DNA of 64,000 bases, from NCBI GenBank assembly GCA_963750715.1, contig CAVVRP010000008.1:248001-312000 (forward strand), given 5' to 3'. The notes under the pieces were generated by a model. It saw only the letters and a program-made list of their open reading frames with translations. It searched no databases and was not told where the DNA came from. Below, in pieces: positions 62,083-64,000 of the stretch. The stretch's first letter is position 1. Every line of letters starts with the position of its first letter. A program made the translations under genes and the position numbers. This stretch comes from JAGVSR01 sp963750715. GTDB lineage: Bacteria; Pseudomonadota; Alphaproteobacteria; Rhizobiales; Hyphomicrobiaceae.

Positions 62083-62138
62083 CAACCGGAAGCGGTGCTC
62101 TACCTTACCTTGGCGGCCACGCCAGAGCACAGCGCCTA

Positions 62139-62537
62139 TCAGGCAGCCTTGCTCGTGAAGCCCTTCAACTGATCGATTACCGTCTGCGCGAAGTGGCGCG
62201 CATTGTCGTCCTTGGCTTCGGCAAGTTCGGCTTCGGCAAGTTCGACTTCGTGGCTGATGCGCGAACCGGTGAGGTCGGCGACATCGATCGCCTTCTGAGC
62301 CAGAACCGTGACGCGTTCCGGACCGATCTCGGTAAAACCGCCCTTGATGAAGAAGCGCGTCTTCGCGCCGGCCAGCTCGACGTCGAGTAAGCCCGGCCGC
62401 AGCGTGGATATGACCGGCGCGTGCCCGGCGAACACGGTCATGTCGCCGTCCGTGCCCTGCAGAACCACCTGCTCGGCATCACCCGAAACGAGAAGTTTCT
62501 CGGGGCTGACCAGCTCGAACTTGAAGGTGCTCGCCAT
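62139..62537 (-). CDS. atpC: ATP synthase epsilon subunit
   Basis: 132 residues (MASTFKFELVSPEKLLVSGDAEQVVL). The beta-sandwich block GTDGDMTVFAGHAPVISTLRPGLLDV is typical, followed by the helical hairpin (AEAELAEAKDDNARHFAQTV). The epsilon subunit sits on the central stalk of F1. It is normally directly after atpD; here a small gene (62614-62868) is between them. Confidence 0.95.
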   Translation of the reverse strand: MASTFKFELVSPEKLLVSGDAEQVVLQGTDGDMTVFAGHAPVISTLRPGLLDVELAGAKTRFFIKGGFTEIGPERVTVLAQKAIDVADLTGSRISHEVELAEAELAEAKDDNARHFAQTVIDQLKGFTSKAA

Positions 62538-62613
62538 GACGTCGTGTCCTCAGGTCTAACGCTCTCAGGCCTTGCGCGATGTACTGCGGGTAGTCCCGCG
62601 TCCGTCGCACAGG

Positions 62614-62868
62614 TCAGTTCATATCGTCGCCGGTGCCGCTCTTGCCGCGGACCTCTTCCGCCGTCTGCAGCTTCGCTCCGCAGAACGGACAGAAGAAAAG
62701 CGGGTGGTCGACCATTCCGGGCTCCTCGTCCTCGAGCTCGACGAGCCCGACCGACATATAGAGCACGTTGTCGTCGCCGACCGTGATCAGCGGCTCGAAC
62801 TCCTCTCCGCTCATCACCTCTTTCAACTCACCGCAGCACGAACCGAATTGCTCGCCGCCTGCCGCCAT
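62614..62868 (-). CDS. Small zinc-ribbon-like protein between atpD and atpC
   Basis: 84 residues from ATG 62868 (MAAGGEQFGSCCGELKEVM). Two pairs of cysteines, FGSCCGEL and FFCPFCGAKL, resemble a zinc ribbon. Between them lies an acidic beta-rich stretch (LYMSVGLVELEDEEPGMV). A longer start at 62919 exists. Spacing is 47 bases after atpD and 76 before atpC, all minus strand, so it is part of the atp operon. I do not recognise the family. Confidence 0.7.
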   Translation of the reverse strand: MAAGGEQFGSCCGELKEVMSGEEFEPLITVGDDNVLYMSVGLVELEDEEPGMVDHPLFFCPFCGAKLQTAEEVRGKSGTGDDMN

Positions 62869-62915
62869 CAACAACCCCCCGTTACAATAGCTCCGCCCGC
62901 GAGGCTCAGCACCGA

Positions 62916-64000
<1,085 letters not shown>

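Overview
The window is GC-rich, densely coding chromosomal DNA from an alphaproteobacterium, most likely of the order Hyphomicrobiales. Supporting this are a bioBFDAZ operon with bioZ, divergent hrcA-grpE and rph-rdgB-hemW blocks, tandem rppH beside ctpA/envC, a PodJ-like SEL1-repeat protein, many YafK-type L,D-transpeptidases, and FixK/FNR-type boxes. Genus cannot be set from sequence alone. No phage, transposon, CRISPR array or defence system is visible.

Layout. 1-10 kb: a PodJ-like protein cut by the window edge, an orphan pqqA, hrpB helicase, a LysR regulator, an EamA transporter and a GNAT acyltransferase. 10-17.3 kb: a hybrid histidine kinase, a proX-trx-LON-Trm112 operon, tRNA-Gly(GCC) and a ParA ATPase. 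17.6-28.4 kb: LemA with two TPM-domain proteins, a serine hydrolase, DUF2267, small secreted proteins, accA, and three consecutive YafK-type L,D-transpeptidases. 28.4-35.1 kb: dnaJ-dnaK, alkB, a decayed EamA gene, grpE and hrcA. 35.2-39.7 kb: rph, a VOC protein, rdgB with an extra C-terminal domain, hemW, yqaA and dsbB, followed by about 1 kb without a convincing gene. 41-46.6 kb: a GlcG-like protein and the biotin operon. 46.7-52.9 kb: a Clp_N-domain membrane protein, argB, a VIT-family transporter, a HAD nucleotidase and an SDR. 53-64 kb: hbd-etfA-etfB, rhomboid, cob(I)alamin adenosyltransferase, a HIG1-like protein, envC-ctpA, two rppH genes, atpC, a small zinc-ribbon protein and atpD cut by the edge.

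The strongest unexpected signal is in the reading-frame breaks. Seven otherwise intact genes (hrpB, a histidine kinase, the second TPM protein, dnaK, rph, bioA, etfB) each carry one disruption. In all seven, undoing one base change restores a family-typical protein and recreates a GANTC site, the motif of the alphaproteobacterial CcrM methyltransferase. Five are one-base insertions turning GANTC into a six-base GANTTC-like string, and two are GATTC to GATTT changes that make stop codons. This looks like a systematic base-calling error at methylated GANTC and is an indirect methylome signal. Other broken genes (an MFS C-terminus, DUF302, the second EamA, a glycine-zipper protein) do not fit the pattern and look truly decayed.

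Other items worth following: an orphan PqqA precursor peptide, an RdgB-DUF7660-like fusion, the L,D-transpeptidase triplet, a zinc-ribbon gene between atpD and atpC, and two FNR/FixK boxes.
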